Shown here: piece by piece, positions 14,101-24,777 of the stretch
Layout: every line of letters begins with the position of its first letter
How positions within the stretch are numbered: position 1 is the first letter of the stretch
Source: JBOGXF01 sp050694275
GTDB taxonomy: Bacteria > Actinomycetota > CADDZG01 > WHSQ01
DNA length: 30,140 bases
Direction: 5' to 3'
NCBI GenBank assembly: GCA_050694275.1
Contig: JBOGXF010000173.1
Location: 1-30,140 of the forward strand
Translations under genes and position numbers: made by a program
The notes under the pieces: generated by a model
The model's input: the letters and a program-made list of their open reading frames with translations, nothing else
What the model was told of the DNA's origin: nothing
Database searches by the model: none

Positions 14101-14582
14101 CCGCGGCACACATCGGTATCGGCTCGAACGTCGGCGACCGCGTCGGTCACTGCCGCCGCGCCGTCGAGGAGCTGCGCGCCACGCGCGACATCGAGGTCGT
14201 GGACACATCGAGCCTCTACGAGACGTCACCCGTCGGCGGTCCCCCCCAACGCTCCTACGTCAACGGGGTCGTTCTCATCTCGACCTCGCTTGACCCACAT
14301 GCGCTGCTCGATGCGTGCAAGGAGATCGAGACGCGCATCGGCAGGGATCCAAGCGAGATCCGATGGGGGCCACGCGTGGTGGATCTCGACATCCTCACCT
14401 ACGGCGAGGAGAAGGTTAACGACCCCGACCTCGAGATTCCGCATCCCCGCATGACCCACCGTCGCTTCGCGCTCGTCCCACTTCTCGAGGTCAGTCCGGA
14501 TGCAACCGATCCGTGGGGCAAACGCTACGAGGACTGGTTGGATGAGGCCGAGGGCGAAGTAGAGTTGCTCGAGCCGTCTTAG
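14097..14582 (+). CDS. folK: Hydroxymethyl-dihydropterin pyrophosphokinase (HPPK)
   Basis: FolK transfers pyrophosphate from ATP to 6-hydroxymethyl-dihydropterin, making the FolP substrate. HIGIGSNVGDR opens the protein. RWGPRVVDLDIL (89-100) holds the two Mg-binding aspartates D96 and D98, and IPHPRMTHRRFALVPL (114-129) closes the active site. Length 161 is typical. GTG 14097 overlaps the folB stop by four bases. It is the last folate gene; a 53-base gap follows before the pantothenate genes. Confidence 0.95.
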   Translation: MTAAHIGIGSNVGDRVGHCRRAVEELRATRDIEVVDTSSLYETSPVGGPPQRSYVNGVVLISTSLDPHALLDACKEIETRIGRDPSEIRWGPRVVDLDILTYGEEKVNDPDLEIPHPRMTHRRFALVPLLEVSPDATDPWGKRYEDWLDEAEGEVELLEPS

Positions 14583-14635
14583 GTTTCTCCATTTGGAAGC
14601 AGGCCCGGTACCGGCCCGAACGGACTGGAGCGACA

Positions 14636-15514
14636 GTGACGTCAACCCCTTCTCACGTACGGTTCGCCCTCGTCGGCGCCGGCCGCGTCGGCACCGCGGT
14701 CGCCACGCTGCTTCAGCGAAAGGGACACGAAGTCGTTGGCATTACGTCGAGGACGCGCCGGTCGGCTGAAGCTGCCGGAGTCCGGCTCGATGCCTCCGTG
14801 TTCGACTCTGTGGCCTCGATCCCGAACGCAGATCTCTATCTGATCGGGGCACCCGACAACGCGATCCCGTCGATTGCCCGTGCACTCGCCGCATCGGCGC
14901 ACCCGGGCGCGCTCGTCTGCCACTTCGCGGGATCGCTGGGAACCGGCCCCCTCAGAGATGTTGCCGCCGCGGGGGGTCGTACGTGCGCGCTGCATCCGGT
15001 TCAAGCCTGTCCCGACGTGGACACGGCGATCGTCCGCATCCCGGGCTCGGCGTGGGGCGTGACGTGCGCGCCCGACGTCGAGGACGAGGTCTTCCGCCTG
15101 ATCCGTCGGGATCTCGCCGGCGCCCCAGTCCTCGTGCGCGAGGAGGATCGGGTGCTGTGGCACGCGGCCGCGGTCGTGACCTCCAACGGCATCGCCGCGC
15201 TGTTGTCGATGGGGGAGTCGATCCTTACGGCCATCGCCGTCGACGCGCCCGAGCGGGTCCTCGGGCCGCTCGCGGCCGGAACCGTGGCGAACGCCCGCGC
15301 CGGAGGCGGCGGGGGAACGACGCTGACCGGGCCGATCGTGCGAGGAGAGGTCTCGACGGTCGAACGTCATCTCGCTGCTCTGGAGGAACGCGCCGAAGAT
15401 CTGGTCGAGTCCTACGTGTCGGCGGCGCGCGCCATCCTGGCGTCGGCGCGACGAGCCGGACGGATCGATACCGGAACCGAGAGGGCGATGAGCGCCTTGC
15501 TGGAGACAAGATGA
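14636..15514 (+). CDS. Rossmann-like / DUF2520 protein, possible ketopantoate reductase
   Basis: The 292-residue protein has an NAD(P)-binding Rossmann N terminus (FALVGAGRVGTAVA, G14-x-G16-x-x-G19) and a helical C-terminal domain with HAAAVVTSNGIAALLSMGE, matching the Rossmann-like plus DUF2520 pairing. It resembles ProC/PanE-type reductases. DUF2520 proteins commonly precede panC. From memory, a member in Francisella was described as an alternative ketopantoate reductase (PanG). That role fits here because the stop overlaps panC by four bases (ATGA), but it is inference. GTG 14636 is chosen for the GGAG 6-9 bases upstream and because it leaves a short tail before the first strand. Confidence 0.85.
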   Translation: MTSTPSHVRFALVGAGRVGTAVATLLQRKGHEVVGITSRTRRSAEAAGVRLDASVFDSVASIPNADLYLIGAPDNAIPSIARALAASAHPGALVCHFAGSLGTGPLRDVAAAGGRTCALHPVQACPDVDTAIVRIPGSAWGVTCAPDVEDEVFRLIRRDLAGAPVLVREEDRVLWHAAAVVTSNGIAALLSMGESILTAIAVDAPERVLGPLAAGTVANARAGGGGGTTLTGPIVRGEVSTVERHLAALEERAEDLVESYVSAARAILASARRAGRIDTGTERAMSALLETR

Positions 15515-16356
15515 ACGTGATCCGCACTCAGGGCGAGATGCGTTCGGAGGCAGCCGCGGCGCGCGATCGGAAGCAGACGATCGGTTTGGTACCCACGATG
15601 GGCGCGTTGCACGAGGGACACCTGTCGCTCCTGCGAGCGGCCCGGTCCTCCAGCGACGTCGTCGTGATGAGCGTCTTCGTCAATCCCCTGCAGTTCGGCC
15701 CCCATGAGGACTTCTCCGCCTACCCGAGAACGGAGACCGAGGATCTGGCCGTCGCGGAAGAAGAGAAGGTCGACATCGCTTTCCTTCCTTCGATCGACGA
15801 GATGTATCCCGAGGGTCGGACCACCGTGGTGAATGCGGGCCCGATCGGAGAGATTCTCGAAGGCGCACATCGCCCCGGCCACTTCGAGGGCGTCTGCACG
15901 GTGGTAGCCAAGCTCTTCAACGTCGTTCAGCCCGACCGGGCGTTCTTCGGGCAGAAGGACGCGCAACAGGCTGCGGTCATAAGGCGGATGGCGCGCGATC
16001 TCTCGTTCGCGACCGAGATCGTGGTCTGTCCCATCGTGCGAGCGTCCGATGGGCTCGCGATGAGCAGCCGCAACTCGTACCTTTCCGACGACGAGCGCCG
16101 TCGAGCGACCTGCCTCTACGCCGCGCTGAAGGCGGGGCGGAGGGCGTTTCTGTCCGAAGGAGTCGCCGCCGCGGAATCCACGATGTTGGAGGTTCTGAGC
16201 GACGCAGGAGCGGAACCCGACTACGCTCGAGCGGTTGCGCCCACATTTGCGGAACCGGGTTCTGAGGATGCCGTCCTCCTTGTGGTCGCAGCCCGAGTGG
16301 GGGGCGCACGGCTGATCGACAACCTGCTGGTGACGCATGATGGCGAGGAATTCTGA
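15511..16356 (+). CDS. panC: Pantothenate synthetase
   Basis: PanC ligates pantoate to beta-alanine with ATP through a pantoyl-adenylate. PTMGALHEGH (28-37) is the HIGH-like nucleotide motif. FVNPLQFGPHED (56-67), GQKDAQQ (147-153) and LAMSSRNSYL (172-181, the KMSKS-like loop) complete the active site. Length 281 is normal. It overlaps the DUF2520 gene at its start and coaX by one base at its end. The aspartate decarboxylase gene panD, which many actinobacteria place between panC and coaX, is not here, so beta-alanine must come from elsewhere in the genome. Confidence 0.96.
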   Translation: MNVIRTQGEMRSEAAAARDRKQTIGLVPTMGALHEGHLSLLRAARSSSDVVVMSVFVNPLQFGPHEDFSAYPRTETEDLAVAEEEKVDIAFLPSIDEMYPEGRTTVVNAGPIGEILEGAHRPGHFEGVCTVVAKLFNVVQPDRAFFGQKDAQQAAVIRRMARDLSFATEIVVCPIVRASDGLAMSSRNSYLSDDERRRATCLYAALKAGRRAFLSEGVAAAESTMLEVLSDAGAEPDYARAVAPTFAEPGSEDAVLLVVAARVGGARLIDNLLVTHDGEEF

Positions 16357-17138
16357 TGCTGCTAGCAGTCGACGTGGGGAACACACAGACGCACCTGGGG
16401 GTCTTCGCGCGGGGTGAGTTGAGCCACGAGTGGAGGATCACGACCGAAGAGCGCCGGACGGCCGACGAGCTCGCGCTGATGTTCGGGCAGTTCCTGAGTC
16501 AGGCCGACCTGTCGTTCTCCCGCCAGGTCACCGGCGTCGCCATCTGCTCCGTCGTGCCTCGAGCCACTCAAGAGTTGCGCGCGATGACCGAGAACTACTT
16601 CGGCTTCCCTCCGGTCGTCGTTCAACCCGGGATCAAGACCGGGATCGCAATAAAGATCGACAACCCTCGCGAAGTGGGAGCGGACCGGATCTCAAATGCG
16701 GTTGCCGCACATCACATGTTCCCGGGGCAGTCGCTGGTCGTCGTTGATTTCGGAACCGCCATCACCGTGGATGCGGTCTCGGCTGAAGGCGATTATCTCG
16801 GGGGAGCGATCGCACCCGGAATCGACGTCGCCGCGACCGCGCTCTATGAGTCGACGGCACAGATCCGTCGGGTCGAACTGATCGCGCCGCCCTCGGCGAT
16901 CGGAAAGAACACGGTGAACGCGGTGCAGTCGGGGCTCGTGTACGGAGCCGCGGCCCTCGTAGACGGTCTCGTCGCCCGAGCCGTAGACGAGCTCGGCGGC
17001 GATGCCCGGGTGATCGCGACCGGGGGGTTCGCGCCTGCGGTCGTCGACCACTGCACTTCGATCGAGAAGATAGAATCCCAGCTCACACTCATCGGCCTGC
17101 GGCTTATCTTCGAGCGGAACGTGGGAGCACCGGAGTGA
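16356..17138 (+). CDS. coaX: Type III pantothenate kinase
   Basis: CoaX phosphorylates pantothenate as the first committed step of CoA synthesis. Type III enzymes belong to the ASKHA fold and commonly use a monovalent cation. The motifs are clear: VDVGNTQTHLG (5-15), GADR (108-111), VDFGTAITVD (130-139), GGAIAPG (149-155) and GKNTVNAVQSG (183-193). Length 260 is typical. The ATG shares one base with the panC stop and the gene overlaps lysS by four bases (GTGA), so DUF2520-panC-coaX-lysS form one coupled operon. Confidence 0.95.
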   Translation: MLLAVDVGNTQTHLGVFARGELSHEWRITTEERRTADELALMFGQFLSQADLSFSRQVTGVAICSVVPRATQELRAMTENYFGFPPVVVQPGIKTGIAIKIDNPREVGADRISNAVAAHHMFPGQSLVVVDFGTAITVDAVSAEGDYLGGAIAPGIDVAATALYESTAQIRRVELIAPPSAIGKNTVNAVQSGLVYGAAALVDGLVARAVDELGGDARVIATGGFAPAVVDHCTSIEKIESQLTLIGLRLIFERNVGAPE

Positions 17139-18556
17139 CGAGCTCGTATCCGTACCGCTTCGACGTGACCGCACACGCCGGAGATCTGCTGCGTCGCTTC
17201 GAGTCATTGGAACCGGAGCAAGAGGCCGGAGCAACCGTGACGGTTGCCGGTCGCCTGAAGACGGTACGTACTCACGGCAAGGTGGCGTTCGCCGACCTCG
17301 TCGATTCCACCGGGCGCATTCAACTCTTCGCGCAGCACGCGGTGATCGGCGACGCGGGCATGGCAGCATTCGCCGCGCTCGGGGTCGGCGACATCGTGGG
17401 GGCCGAGGGCGACGTGGTCAGAACGAAGCGGGGAGAGCTCTCGGTCCGGGTCACGTCCATCGTTCTGCTTGCGCCGTGTGAGCGCCCCATGCCCGATAGC
17501 TGGCACGGGCTCGCCGACGTAGAGGTGCGCTACCGGCAACGCTATCTCGATCTTCTCGTGAACCCAGCGGCGCGGCGCGCGCTCGAAGCGCGCGCCGTCG
17601 CCAACTCGACGGTCAGAAGTTTTCTCGGCGACCGAGGATTCATCGAGGTCGAAACACCGCTCTTGCAACCGATCGCCGGAGGTGCCATCGCTCGCCCTTT
17701 CGTAACTCATCACAACGCGCTCGATATCGATCTATATCTCCGGATCGCGCCCGAGCTCTATCTGAAGCGATTGCTGATCGGTGGTTTCGAGAAGGTCTAC
17801 GAGCTGAACCGGAGCTTTCGGAACGAGGGTGTGTCGGCCCGACGCAACCCCGAGTTCACCATGCTCGAGGCATACGAGGCCTATGCGGATTACAACGACA
17901 CCATGACTCTCGTGGAATCGCTGGTGCGGGCCATCGCCGAGCCGCTCGGAGCACAGGCGCTGGAGATCGGGGACGACGAGATCGACCTGGCGGCCCCCTT
18001 CCGGCGCCTCACGATGTTCGAGGCGATAGCCGAGATCACCGGCAGCGACCTCGAGGAGGCGTGGCGCTCCGGCGACGAGCATGACCTGCGAGCGGCGGCC
18101 AAGAGCCTCGGCGTCGAAACGAGCGAGTCGTCGTCGCGCGGAAGGCTCATGCTCGAGATCTTCGAGACCACGACCGAGAGGTCCCTCATCCGGCCGACGT
18201 TCGTCGTGGGCTTCCCGAAGGATGTCTCGCCGCTCGCAAGGGACCACCGGGCGATCGAGGGCTTCACCGAGCACGCCGATCTGATCATCGGCGGGCTTGA
18301 GATCGCGCCGGTGTATTCGGAGCTCAACGACCCCGCAGAGCAGCGGCGACGGTTCGAGCAACAGGCACGCGCACGAGCCGCGGGCGAGGAGGACGCACAG
18401 CTCCCGGATGAGGAGTTCCTCGAAGCGCTTCATTACGGGATGCCGCCCGCGGGTGGATTCGGGCTCGGTATCGACCGACTGCTGACGGTCCTGCTCGGGC
18501 TCCCTTCTCTGCGCGAGGTGATTCTGTTCCCCACGCTCAAGCCCGAGAGACCGTAG
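17135..18556 (+). CDS. lysS: Lysyl-tRNA synthetase, class II
   Basis: LysS charges tRNA-Lys. The N-terminal OB-fold anticodon-binding domain (about 30-110) is followed by the class II catalytic core: YRQRYLDLL, motif 2 around VYELNRSFRNEG (about residues 222-233) and motif 3 GFGLGIDRLLTVLLG (about 441-455). The ending LFPTLKPERP is typical. With 473 residues it is slightly short at the N terminus compared with the usual 490-500, starting directly at SSYPYRFDVTAHA. The GTG at 17135 overlaps coaX. The TAG stop is also the first three bases of the next gene's putative -10 box. Confidence 0.96.
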   Translation: MTSSYPYRFDVTAHAGDLLRRFESLEPEQEAGATVTVAGRLKTVRTHGKVAFADLVDSTGRIQLFAQHAVIGDAGMAAFAALGVGDIVGAEGDVVRTKRGELSVRVTSIVLLAPCERPMPDSWHGLADVEVRYRQRYLDLLVNPAARRALEARAVANSTVRSFLGDRGFIEVETPLLQPIAGGAIARPFVTHHNALDIDLYLRIAPELYLKRLLIGGFEKVYELNRSFRNEGVSARRNPEFTMLEAYEAYADYNDTMTLVESLVRAIAEPLGAQALEIGDDEIDLAAPFRRLTMFEAIAEITGSDLEEAWRSGDEHDLRAAAKSLGVETSESSSRGRLMLEIFETTTERSLIRPTFVVGFPKDVSPLARDHRAIEGFTEHADLIIGGLEIAPVYSELNDPAEQRRRFEQQARARAAGEEDAQLPDEEFLEALHYGMPPAGGFGLGIDRLLTVLLGLPSLREVILFPTLKPERP

Positions 18557-18559
18557 TTT
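18554..18559 (+). promoter_or_regulatory. Leaderless-type -10 box of the lipoprotein gene
   Basis: TAGTTT, six bases (CTTCCG), then ATG 18566. The TAG is the lysS stop codon, so promoter and stop share bases. Confidence 0.45.
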
Positions 18560-18565
18560 CTTCCG

Positions 18566-20002
18566 ATGCTTCGCAAACAATCTGCTGTCGCGATTGCTTT
18601 GCTGCTGTTCCTCGCCGCCTGTGACGCCAGCAGCGGCGACCCCCCTGCCGGCGGCACGCCGGTCCCCAGCCCAACGCGCGCCGACACCTCGGTGATCGGG
18701 CTGGTCACGACGCTGCGCGGTCCCGAGTCGTACCGGGGAGAGGATGCGTTCGAGGGCGCGGATCTCGCCGTGCACGAGCTGAACCGTTCGCTCGAGCCGG
18801 ACGAGCGCCGGTTCGAGCTGGTTACGCTCGACGACAAGGGCGATCCCGCGGAAGCCGCTCGGTTGGTTCAGGAGCTCGCGGCCTCACCCCGGACAGTAGG
18901 AGTGGTGTACGGGGGGCCGACCGAGGGTCTTCCGCCGGCCGCGGGCGCGCTGGCCGTGGCAGGCGTGCCGGGCATCCTCTGTTACGGCGATCTCTACTCG
19001 GCACAGCTATTGAGACCGCCCCTGTTCCAGACGTCCCCGCCGCTCATCTGGCAGGCGCGCCGGATCGCGCCGTACTTGCTTCGGGATCGTCGCTACAACA
19101 AGGTCGGAGCTCTCGTGTCTTCCTCGCTCGACGGGAGCACGGCGGCGGATGTTCTGGGGATCGCCCTCGAGGAACGGCGCGGACGGCTCGGCCCGACGGT
19201 CGCCTATGACGACCTCGATGACCTTCGGCCCGCCCTCGACCGATTGAGAACGCGGCGAGTAGAGGCCCTCGTGATCGAGGGCGGACCTCGGGCGGTCCAC
19301 GCGGTTGCGACCGAGCTACGGAAGATGGGGGCGGCGTATCGCTCGACACCCGCCGCCCGGATCGCTTCGGCCCCCCGCAGCGTGCGGGGACGGAGGCAGC
19401 GCGCGGGTCACTGGCGACCCCAGCTCGTGGCGTTCGACCTCGCCGTCGCAGCGCGTCGCAGCGACCGCCTCCCCTCGGGCACCATCGCCGCAGAGACCTA
19501 CGCGCGCGGAGTTCACTATCTGCCGATCCCGAGCTTCGAATCTTTCACCGACAAGTTCGCGAACTGGTGGGGTGAGTTCCGCCCCCTGGGCTGGGAGCTG
19601 CGAGCCTACGAGGCGACCCGAATGATTGGGTGGGCCGCCCGCCAGCGACGCGGCGACGAAAGCGTGATCTCTTCCCTCGAGCGCCTCAGGAACCGGCGCT
19701 TCGGCGGCCTCGACATCACCCTCGGCCCAGACGACCACACGTCGGTGGAGCAGACGACGGTGGGGCTGTGGGCGGTTCCGAAGCCGAATCTCGTCCTCCC
19801 GGCAGAAGAGCGCGAATTCTTCGAGACGCTGCCCTGGGTCCCGCTTGCCCGGGGATTCTCCATCGACGGAAGGCGCACCGACATCCAGGCCGAGGACTGG
19901 AGGTACCTGTTTAGAAACCCACCCCCGCCGCGGGCTCCTGCCCCCCGGTTCTCGAGGATGCGCTTCGGCATCAGCACCACTCGCTCCGATCCGATTCACT
20001 AG
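18566..20002 (+). CDS. Periplasmic-binding-fold lipoprotein (branched-chain amino acid type)
   Basis: The 478-residue protein carries a lipoprotein signal: basic MLRK, hydrophobic core and lipobox FLAAC with C19. After a Pro/Thr-rich linker comes a type I periplasmic-binding fold like the Leu/Ile/Val receptors: IGLVTTLRGPESYRGEDAFE (about 44-63), AVHELN, DDKGDPAEAARLVQEL and VVYGGPTEG. The later half resembles the second lobe but is rich in Arg and diverged. No permease or ATPase lies beside it, so it may be a stand-alone sensor or an orphan receptor working with a transporter elsewhere. It occupies the lysS-clpC gap, where mycobacteria carry lsr2. Ligand unknown. Confidence 0.75.
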   Translation: MLRKQSAVAIALLLFLAACDASSGDPPAGGTPVPSPTRADTSVIGLVTTLRGPESYRGEDAFEGADLAVHELNRSLEPDERRFELVTLDDKGDPAEAARLVQELAASPRTVGVVYGGPTEGLPPAAGALAVAGVPGILCYGDLYSAQLLRPPLFQTSPPLIWQARRIAPYLLRDRRYNKVGALVSSSLDGSTAADVLGIALEERRGRLGPTVAYDDLDDLRPALDRLRTRRVEALVIEGGPRAVHAVATELRKMGAAYRSTPAARIASAPRSVRGRRQRAGHWRPQLVAFDLAVAARRSDRLPSGTIAAETYARGVHYLPIPSFESFTDKFANWWGEFRPLGWELRAYEATRMIGWAARQRRGDESVISSLERLRNRRFGGLDITLGPDDHTSVEQTTVGLWAVPKPNLVLPAEEREFFETLPWVPLARGFSIDGRRTDIQAEDWRYLFRNPPPPRAPAPRFSRMRFGISTTRSDPIH

Positions 20003-20028
20003 GTGCCCTGGATGCAACCGAGCCGGTA

Positions 20029-20053
20029 GGGATTTCGTCCTTATAGACGACCC
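20029..20053. other. Hairpin after the lipoprotein gene
   Basis: GGG (20029-20031) and CGTC (20036-20039) pair with GACG (20046-20049) and CCC (20051-20053), with loop CTTATA. No T-run follows, so it is a weak terminator candidate or part of the long clpC upstream region (20003-20212, which contains no gene). Confidence 0.35.
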
Positions 20054-20129
20054 GAAAAGCGGTCGATGACACAAAAAACCGGAACTTTTGGAGGCGGTTC
20101 GGCGTTTTAGGGGGAAGTAGAGGAGAAGC

Positions 20130-20159
20130 GGGGGTTTCGGCGCACCCCCTCTCTATAAT
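20130..20159 (+). promoter_or_regulatory. clpC promoter with operator-like inverted repeat
   Basis: A consensus -10 TATAAT lies at 20154-20159, the only perfect one I saw in the window. Directly upstream, GGGGGT (20130-20135) and ACCCCC (20144-20149) form a perfect 6-bp inverted repeat spaced by eight bases, covering the place of the -35/-10 spacer. No TTGACA -35 is present. The transcript would carry a leader of about 45 bases with a small GGGG/CCCC hairpin (20169-20181) and GGAGG at 20198-20202. Confidence 0.5.
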
Positions 20160-20212
20160 GGTCGTCCAGGGGTAAGACCCCCGGTCTAGTGAGAAAAGGA
20201 GGCGTGGCCCCC

Positions 20213-22720
<2,508 letters not shown>

Positions 22721-22745
22721 CCGATATCGGCTTATAAGGCGAACG

Positions 22746-22770
22746 GGCCCGGCGTGATGCCGGGCCTTTT
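22746..22770 (+). terminator. Rho-independent terminator after clpC
   Basis: GGCCCGGC (22746-22753), loop GTGAT, GCCGGGCC (22759-22766), then TTTT. This is the clearest intrinsic terminator in the window. Confidence 0.8.
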
Positions 22771-22803
22771 CGCGCCTCTCGCGAAATTGTCGGTGCCCGT
22801 CTG

Positions 22804-22809
22804 TAGCTT
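22804..22809 (+). promoter_or_regulatory. Leaderless-type -10 box of radA
   Basis: TAGCTT, six bases (GGGGGC), then ATG 22816. The run of G gives a poor Shine-Dalgarno match directly against the ATG. Confidence 0.5.
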
Positions 22810-22815
22810 GGGGGC

Positions 22816-24159
22816 ATGAGCCGATCGTTCTCGTGCACCGCCTGCGGGCACCTCGCCCATCAGTGGTTCGGGCGCTGTCCCGATTGCGGGGAGTGGTCCA
22901 CCGCGGTCGCCCCCGAGGCCCCCGGCCTGATGCCGGTCGTCTCGTCGCTCGGAGCATCCGAAACGGCGACGCCAAGGCTGATCACCGGCATCGGCGAGGT
23001 CGACCGTGTCCTCGGCGGCGGGCTCGTGTCCGGGGGCGTCGTTCTCCTCGCGGGAGAGCCCGGCATCGGAAAGTCGACGCTGGTGTTGCAACTCATCGAT
23101 TCCTTGATGTCGCGACAAGGGCGCGCCCTGCTCGTGACCGGCGAGGAGTCGCCCGACCAGGTGGCGCTGCGGGCGGCCCGGCTCGAGCTCGCCTTGAACC
23201 GGTTCCGGGTCGCGGCGTCGACCTCTTTGCCCGCGGTCGTCGCGGCGGCCGAGTCGGAGCGCCCAGACCTCCTGGTCGTGGATTCGATCCAGGCGCTGAC
23301 CGACCCGACCCTCGATCAGGGCCCCGGCTCGGTGGTGCAGGTGCGCGACTGCGCAGCACGGCTCGTCGCCCACGCCAAGGGGACGGGGACCGCGGTCGTG
23401 CTCGTGGGCCACGTCACCAAAGAAGGATCGGTCGCCGGGCCGAAGACGCTCGAGCACATGGTCGATGCGGTGATCACCCTCGAAGGCGAGCGCACGTCAT
23501 CTCTGCGTGTGCTCCGGTCGGCCAAGAACCGCTTCGGCTCCTGTGAAGAGATCGGCGTGTTCGTTATGCGCGAACGAGGCCTCGCTGAGCTCGAGGATCC
23601 GTCGGCGCTTTTTCTTTCGGATCGGCGCGAGGGGGTCAGCGGGTCCGTGGTGTCGTGCTCCCTCGAGGGGTCTCGTCCTCTTTTGGTCGAGATGCAAGCC
23701 CTCGTGCCTACGGGGAGTCCGAGCCAACCACGACGCGTGGCCGGCGGAATCGATCACCGACGACTGTCCCTGTTGCTCGGAGTATTGGCGCAGCACGCGT
23801 CGCTCGTCCTCACGAGCAATGACGTGTTCGTGGCGGCCGCGGGCGGCATCGCGGTGCGGGAACCGGCCGTCGACCTCGCTCTGTGCCTCGCGCTCTTCTC
23901 GGCGGCGCGCAACATTCCCGCTCCCGACGACACGGTCGTGATCGGTGAGGTCGGGCTCGGTGGTGAAGTCAGGCGCGTGCCCGGCATCGAACGCCGGCTC
24001 GCCGAAGCGGCTCGGCTCGGGTTCGGGAGAGCGATCATCCCTGCGGGGGCCGAAACCGTTCCGCGCACGATGGACGTCGTCGTGGTGCGCGACCTGCCGG
24101 CCGCACGCGACGCGGCGTTTCGTCGTCCGACGCGTATCGACCAAGCCCGGAGCGCCTAG
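22816..24159 (+). CDS. radA: DNA repair protein RadA (Sms)
   Basis: RadA is a RecA-related helicase that drives branch migration during recombinational repair. The N-terminal zinc finger is C7-x2-C10...C21-x2-C24 (SCTACGH and RCPDCGEW). Walker A is GEPGIGKST (80-88), Walker B is in LLVVDSIQALTD, and the RadA-specific KNRFG motif is near residue 237. The C-terminal half (about 270-440) is the Lon-protease-like domain, here without a protease site, as usual. Length 447 is normal. It follows a strong terminator, so the TANNNT box upstream is probably its promoter. disA, often found next to radA, is absent. Confidence 0.96.
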   Translation: MSRSFSCTACGHLAHQWFGRCPDCGEWSTAVAPEAPGLMPVVSSLGASETATPRLITGIGEVDRVLGGGLVSGGVVLLAGEPGIGKSTLVLQLIDSLMSRQGRALLVTGEESPDQVALRAARLELALNRFRVAASTSLPAVVAAAESERPDLLVVDSIQALTDPTLDQGPGSVVQVRDCAARLVAHAKGTGTAVVLVGHVTKEGSVAGPKTLEHMVDAVITLEGERTSSLRVLRSAKNRFGSCEEIGVFVMRERGLAELEDPSALFLSDRREGVSGSVVSCSLEGSRPLLVEMQALVPTGSPSQPRRVAGGIDHRRLSLLLGVLAQHASLVLTSNDVFVAAAGGIAVREPAVDLALCLALFSAARNIPAPDDTVVIGEVGLGGEVRRVPGIERRLAEAARLGFGRAIIPAGAETVPRTMDVVVVRDLPAARDAAFRRPTRIDQARSA

Positions 24160-24187
24160 CGGGACCTACTGCCGGCCACCGGCGTGC

Positions 24188-24193
24188 TACCCT
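24188..24193 (+). promoter_or_regulatory. Putative -10 box of the carD operon
   Basis: TACCCT about 100 bases before the carD start, predicting a leader of roughly 95 bases with AGGAGG at 24278-24283. I see no -35 and no recognisable riboswitch in the 24160-24294 spacer; only a GCCGG/CCGGC stem near 24176. Confidence 0.35.
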
Positions 24194-24294
24194 TGGTTGC
24201 AGACGATGCTCGGAGCAAGCGAGCGGGATCGCATTCCTTCAACCGGCGTCATTCGCGCGCCGAACCGACGCACAGGCAGGAGGTAAGTCTGAAC

Positions 24295-24777
24295 GTGGCC
24301 TTCAAGGTTGGTGACAAGGTCGTCTATCCCCACCACGGCGCCGCCATCATCGAAGCTCTCGAGGAGAAGGAGCTGTTCGGCGAAAAGCGCGACTACTACA
24401 TCCTGAGGCTCGCCTACGGCGAGTTGACCCTGATGGTTCCGACCGATTCGATCGAAGAGGTCGGGCTGCGCGAAGTAACTCCGAAGAAAGAGATGCCGAA
24501 GGTCATCAAGGTTCTCAAGAAGAACGAGCCTGCGACCAACACGACCAACTGGTCACGGCGATTCAAGGCGAACGTCGAGAAGCTCAAGTCGGGCGACATC
24601 TACCAGGTCGCAGACGTCGTCCGAAGCCTTCACCAGCGCGACAAGGAAAAGGGACTCTCGGCCGGCGAGAAGCGAATGCTGACGAAGGCGCGCCAGATCC
24701 TCGTGTCCGAGCTCACCTTCGCCCAGGACTGCAACGAGGACGAGGCCGAGAAGATGCTCGACGAGGTTCTCGGATAA
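24295..24777 (+). CDS. carD: RNA polymerase-binding transcription regulator CarD
   Basis: CarD binds the beta lobe of RNA polymerase through an N-terminal Tudor-like domain and stabilises open complexes through its C-terminal domain. The protein starts AFKVGDKVVYPHHGAAIIE and contains LTLMVPTDSIEEVGLR. W86 in TTNWSRRFK corresponds to the tryptophan that wedges into the -10 region in mycobacterial CarD. Length 160 is close to the 162 of that protein. GTG 24295 is preferred: it is 11 bases from AGGAGG and gives the family N terminus; CTG 24289 is closer to the site but unlikely. Its stop overlaps the proposed ispD start, and carD-ispD-ispF is the conserved actinobacterial order. Confidence 0.95.
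   Translation: MAFKVGDKVVYPHHGAAIIEALEEKELFGEKRDYYILRLAYGELTLMVPTDSIEEVGLREVTPKKEMPKVIKVLKKNEPATNTTNWSRRFKANVEKLKSGDIYQVADVVRSLHQRDKEKGLSAGEKRMLTKARQILVSELTFAQDCNEDEAEKMLDEVLG

Noticed and set aside
20003..20153. Riboswitch upstream of clpC
   Set aside because: Only short hairpins are visible; I could not match conserved nucleotides of any riboswitch class I know, and ClpC is not a typical riboswitch target.
20189..20212. Earlier GTG starts for clpC (20189 and 20204)
   Set aside because: GTG 20189 precedes the GGAGG site and GTG 20204 is one base from it; TTG 20213 gives the conserved N terminus at proper spacing.
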